Below, one piece after another: positions 61,525 through 64,000 of a DNA stretch of 64,000 nt. The stretch comes from Aurantiochytrium sp. KH105 (Eukaryota; Sar; Bigyra; Thraustochytrida; Thraustochytriidae). The stretch is taken from positions 140,876-204,875 of the forward strand of contig BGKB01000125.1 in assembly GCA_003116975.1 (NCBI GenBank), given 5' to 3'. Under the pieces are notes generated by a model. That model saw nothing but the letters and a program-made list of their open reading frames with translations, was not told where the DNA came from and did not search any database. The translations under genes and the position numbers were made by a program. Each line of letters opens with the position of its first letter. Positions within the stretch are counted from its first letter, which is position 1.

Positions 61525-63351
61525 CTAAAGATAGGCCGGCTTGAGCTGGCAAGGAGGCGTCGCCGTCGCATCCCAGGTGCACTTGTTGTTGTCTTGGCAC
61601 TTGCTTTTCTTGGTCGAGAACGCGTCGCAATCTTTCACTGTAGGGGCCATCGTAGGCTTCGGCGTAGGTGCGCCAGTGGGAACACGGAAGGGAGGGCCAC
61701 CGAGATAGAGACCATCCATGTACTTCTCTTGAATGATTGCAGCCGTCTCGTTTGAAACATACAAAACTCTATCTTCAGTCCACTCACCAGCGAAAGTCAT
61801 CCCCTCTGCGAGTAATTCGTCGGGTGGTACATAATTGATCACGTATTGTGGAGAGCACTCATATCGACTATACGGAACGCAGCCATAAAATGATCGCACC
61901 GTCTCGTCGTTCAAAACAAAGACTTTTTCAGACATTTCGTCCGTTGCGTCCTCCGAAGCAACAACCGGCAGGTATAGGCTCTCTTCATCAAGCTCGGGCC
62001 AGTAAAAGGAGACGTATTCGAAGCATTCCGATGGACTTCCACAGAGGAGTGGCTTCGGCTTGGTTTCGAGTTGAAGTTTCCTGTTGGGGGACCCGGACTT
62101 TAAATTAGTCAACTCGTTCGTCTTTGCGCTTTGCATAAGGTCCGCGAAAGCCGCGAGTCTGTCGTTATTGTGCTTTTGCATGAGACTGATCATCGCTCCG
62201 GCAACGAAGCCCGTGGACATACTGGTTCCAGAGAGTCTGTTTGTGTAGCTGCGTCTTTGTGCGCATTCGATATTATAACCCGGAGCAAAGATATCAACAC
62301 AGCTCTTCTGATTGCTGAATCCAGAGACCGCCCTAGATTTCGAATAAGATCCGACTGTAATTACCGCTTCGACATTTGCAGGACTGTAGTTGCACGCATC
62401 TCCACCATCATTTCCAGCTGCGGCGATAACCACGAGTCCAGCAAGATATGCGTCTTTGACAACTGATTTGATCGACGAACTCGACGAAGTTGTAAAAGGC
62501 ATGACCAAAACACCAGGGGCTCCGTTGGCGGTATCGATAGCATGGTTCACACCATTAACCACTCCTGAGATTCCACCCATGCCGTTGCTGTCAAGCACTT
62601 CGATGGCGTTGACTGTAGCACCTCTTGCAACGCCAATATTTCCACCGATCATTAGCGACGAAACGTACGTTCCATGAGAGCTGATATCCAGATCATCCGC
62701 GGAATTCTCACTTGAATAACCATAGCCAGCATCAGTGGGGTCCGCAACTGCAGCGGAACCACTCGTGACGAAAGATGGTCCCTGGATTACCCTATCTTCG
62801 AGGTAGGCATTGTTCACGCGGACAGCAGTGTCGAGTAAGAAGACTAGAACACCAGAACCATTGTAGAGGGGGTCGAAACGAACGAGATCGGGTTGCCTTC
62901 CAGTGTATGACATGTCGTAAAGTGCCCAGTTCTGGAAGTAATAGTTTTCCTCATCTTCGAGATCTACACTTGAGTAGGAAGAGTAGTCTTGTTGCGTGAC
63001 AAGACGATCAGCTTCGGATTCGACCATCCAGTCAAAGTTGGCAGCGATGCTTGTGGCGGCGTCGGTCACGTTAGGGAGTGTCGTAAAGGTCATGTAGCAG
63101 TTGACGCTGCTTTGCATCAGCTCATCCGATTCAACTGTATCAGTGTTTGCGTAAAACTCGGTGAAGTCGTTGAACGCCGTCGTGCATTCGGTGGTGTTGT
63201 CAATCCGCGTAATCCAACGCAGACGAGAACCGTCCTCCGTAGTCAAATGACGGTACTCGGTCGGCTTCACGAAGCTATCATCGCGCTTCTTTTTCGCGTT
63301 GATAGCAACGATGTTCAGAAGAAACACGATTATCGCATGGTGCACAATCAT
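61525..63351 (-). CDS. Secreted subtilisin-like serine protease (S8)
   Basis: 608 residues from ATG 63351, giving the signal peptide MIVHHAIIVFLLNIVAINA. A propeptide (about 30-140) precedes the catalytic domain (about 150-410). Catalytic Asp is in VLVFLLDTAVRV, His in DISSHGTYVSSLMIGG, the oxyanion Asn in AAAGNDGGDA and Ser in LSGTSMSTGFVAGA (the usual GTSMATPHVAG is altered after Met). The arrangement is proteinase-K-like with the usual insertion loops. A C-terminal region of about 190 residues follows, with a Pro/Thr linker (PTGAPTPKPTMAPT) and a small module with four Cys (CDAFSTKKSKCQDNNKCTW...C), probably a substrate- or wall-binding tail. Likely extracellular protein digestion. Composition is AT-richer than most genes in the window. 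Confidence 0.9.
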   Translation of the reverse strand: MIVHHAIIVFLLNIVAINAKKKRDDSFVKPTEYRHLTTEDGSRLRWITRIDNTTECTTAFNDFTEFYANTDTVESDELMQSSVNCYMTFTTLPNVTDAATSIAANFDWMVESEADRLVTQQDYSSYSSVDLEDEENYYFQNWALYDMSYTGRQPDLVRFDPLYNGSGVLVFLLDTAVRVNNAYLEDRVIQGPSFVTSGSAAVADPTDAGYGYSSENSADDLDISSHGTYVSSLMIGGNIGVARGATVNAIEVLDSNGMGGISGVVNGVNHAIDTANGAPGVLVMPFTTSSSSSIKSVVKDAYLAGLVVIAAAGNDGGDACNYSPANVEAVITVGSYSKSRAVSGFSNQKSCVDIFAPGYNIECAQRRSYTNRLSGTSMSTGFVAGAMISLMQKHNNDRLAAFADLMQSAKTNELTNLKSGSPNRKLQLETKPKPLLCGSPSECFEYVSFYWPELDEESLYLPVVASEDATDEMSEKVFVLNDETVRSFYGCVPYSRYECSPQYVINYVPPDELLAEGMTFAGEWTEDRVLYVSNETAAIIQEKYMDGLYLGGPPFRVPTGAPTPKPTMAPTVKDCDAFSTKKSKCQDNNKCTWDATATPPCQLKPAYL

Positions 63352-63446
63352 GGTTGTTGGTCTTGCTTTTCTCAATGTTCTTGTCTAGCTAATACGTTTG
63401 TCTTTTCGTAGTTTCGAGTTTTGTCGGAGAATAGGTCGGCCACGAA
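63352..63446. promoter_or_regulatory. Short upstream region of the subtilase
   Basis: 95 bases between the start codon and the tandem satellite. No motif recognised. Confidence 0.3.
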
Positions 63447-64000
63447 GAGCTCACCATCACGTGCCGCATTGCACCTTAATCTGCCCAGATTAGAGCTAAG
63501 TCTGTGAGCAGATTGGGTGAATAATACTTGCAGGATGCCCCCCTTCCAGAGCCAGAACCATCGATATTGTATACGTTGGTGTTGACATTACACGGACGTT
63601 GGCTTCGGCATTCGCCGAAGCGGGACACTTCAGAATAAAAAATAATTGTGAAAGAAAGTTAGAGCTCACCATCACGCGCCGCATTGCACCTTACAATCTG
63701 CCCAGATTAGAGCTAAGTCGTTGGCTTCGGCATTCGCCGAAGCGGAACACTTCAGAATAAAAAATAATTGTGAAAGAAAGTAAGAGCTCACCATCACGCG
63801 CCGCATTGCACCTTAATCTGCCCAGATTAGAGCTAAGTCTGTGAGCAGATTCGGTGAATAATACTTACAGGATGCCCCCCTTCCAGAGCCAGGAAGATCT
63901 ATATTGTGTACGTTGGTGTTGACATTACAGGGACGTTGGCTTCGGCATTCGCCGAAGCGGAACACTTCAGAATAAAAAATAATTGTGAAAGAAAGTAAGG
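63447..64000. repeat. Tandem satellite with 20-base hairpin, at least three units
   Basis: Units start at 63447, 63662 and 63784 with GAGCTCACCATCACG, and each ends with a GAATAAAAAATAATTGTG-type stretch before GAAAGAAAGTAA. Unit lengths are 215, 122 and at least 217 bases. The middle unit lacks an internal block (about 93 bases) that the others share. Every unit carries GCTTCGGC-ATTC-GCCGAAGC, an 8-bp stem with a 4-base loop. Shared parts are about 97 percent identical by eye. The array runs past the window end. Confidence 0.95.

Noticed and set aside
63447..64000. A possible CRISPR-like repeat array
   Set aside because: Units are long (122-217 bases), directly adjacent and without unique spacers; the genome is eukaryotic. 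It is a tandem satellite.

Overview
This window looks like nuclear DNA from an intron-poor, GC-rich protist. The best guess is a thraustochytrid or other labyrinthulomycete stramenopile; this is inferred from gene content and style, not proven. Large typically eukaryotic genes (RRP5, DCAF1/VprBP, gamma-tubulin complex GCP2, a VPS4-type ATPase, a DHHC palmitoyltransferase, RDM1-like) run as single uninterrupted reading frames of up to 5 kb under the standard code. Secreted or lysosomal hydrolases fit an osmotrophic, detritus-feeding lifestyle. There are no operons; genes sit on both strands with long spacers full of 4- and 5-base tandem repeats.

Layout. 1-10.2 kb: the 5' part of RRP5 (minus), a four-pass membrane protein of unknown function (plus), a broken kinase-like gene (minus) and DCAF1 (plus). 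10.7-13.2 kb: a membrane-anchored Kelch-PstS fusion (minus). 13.2-16.6 kb: a repeat-rich spacer with an orphan CCAAT/TATA promoter-like site followed by two hairpins. 16.6-19.6 kb: KDO-8-phosphate synthase (plus), an RDM1-like protein (minus) and a disordered protein (minus). 20.8-25.3 kb: a membrane-anchored trypsin-like protease (minus), a MITE-like element with terminal inverted repeats and an ATAA target duplication, and beta-hexosaminidase (minus). 26.6-30.1 kb: a crotonase-family enzyme (plus) and a Ser/Thr kinase (minus). 30.1-42.2 kb: a 12 kb stretch with no convincing gene, packed with microsatellites. 42.2-49.2 kb: a secreted protein that looks like an inactivated metzincin protease, a lipidation-tagged fusion of a HAD pyrimidine 5'-nucleotidase with a UMP/CMP kinase, and a DHHC acyltransferase. 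49.8-60.3 kb: GCP2 with an extra N-terminal beta-trefoil-like part, a GAPDH of the ArsJ-associated type, a VPS4-like AAA ATPase and beta-mannosidase. 60.4-64 kb: a broken hypothetical gene, a small secreted protein, a subtilisin-like protease and a tandem satellite carrying a 20-base hairpin.

Strongest candidates for something undescribed: the kinase/nucleotidase fusion (two opposing pyrimidine-nucleotide activities on one probably membrane-tethered chain), the Kelch-PstS surface protein, the pseudo-metzincin and the MITE-like element. All homology calls were made by reading the translations; no database search was run.
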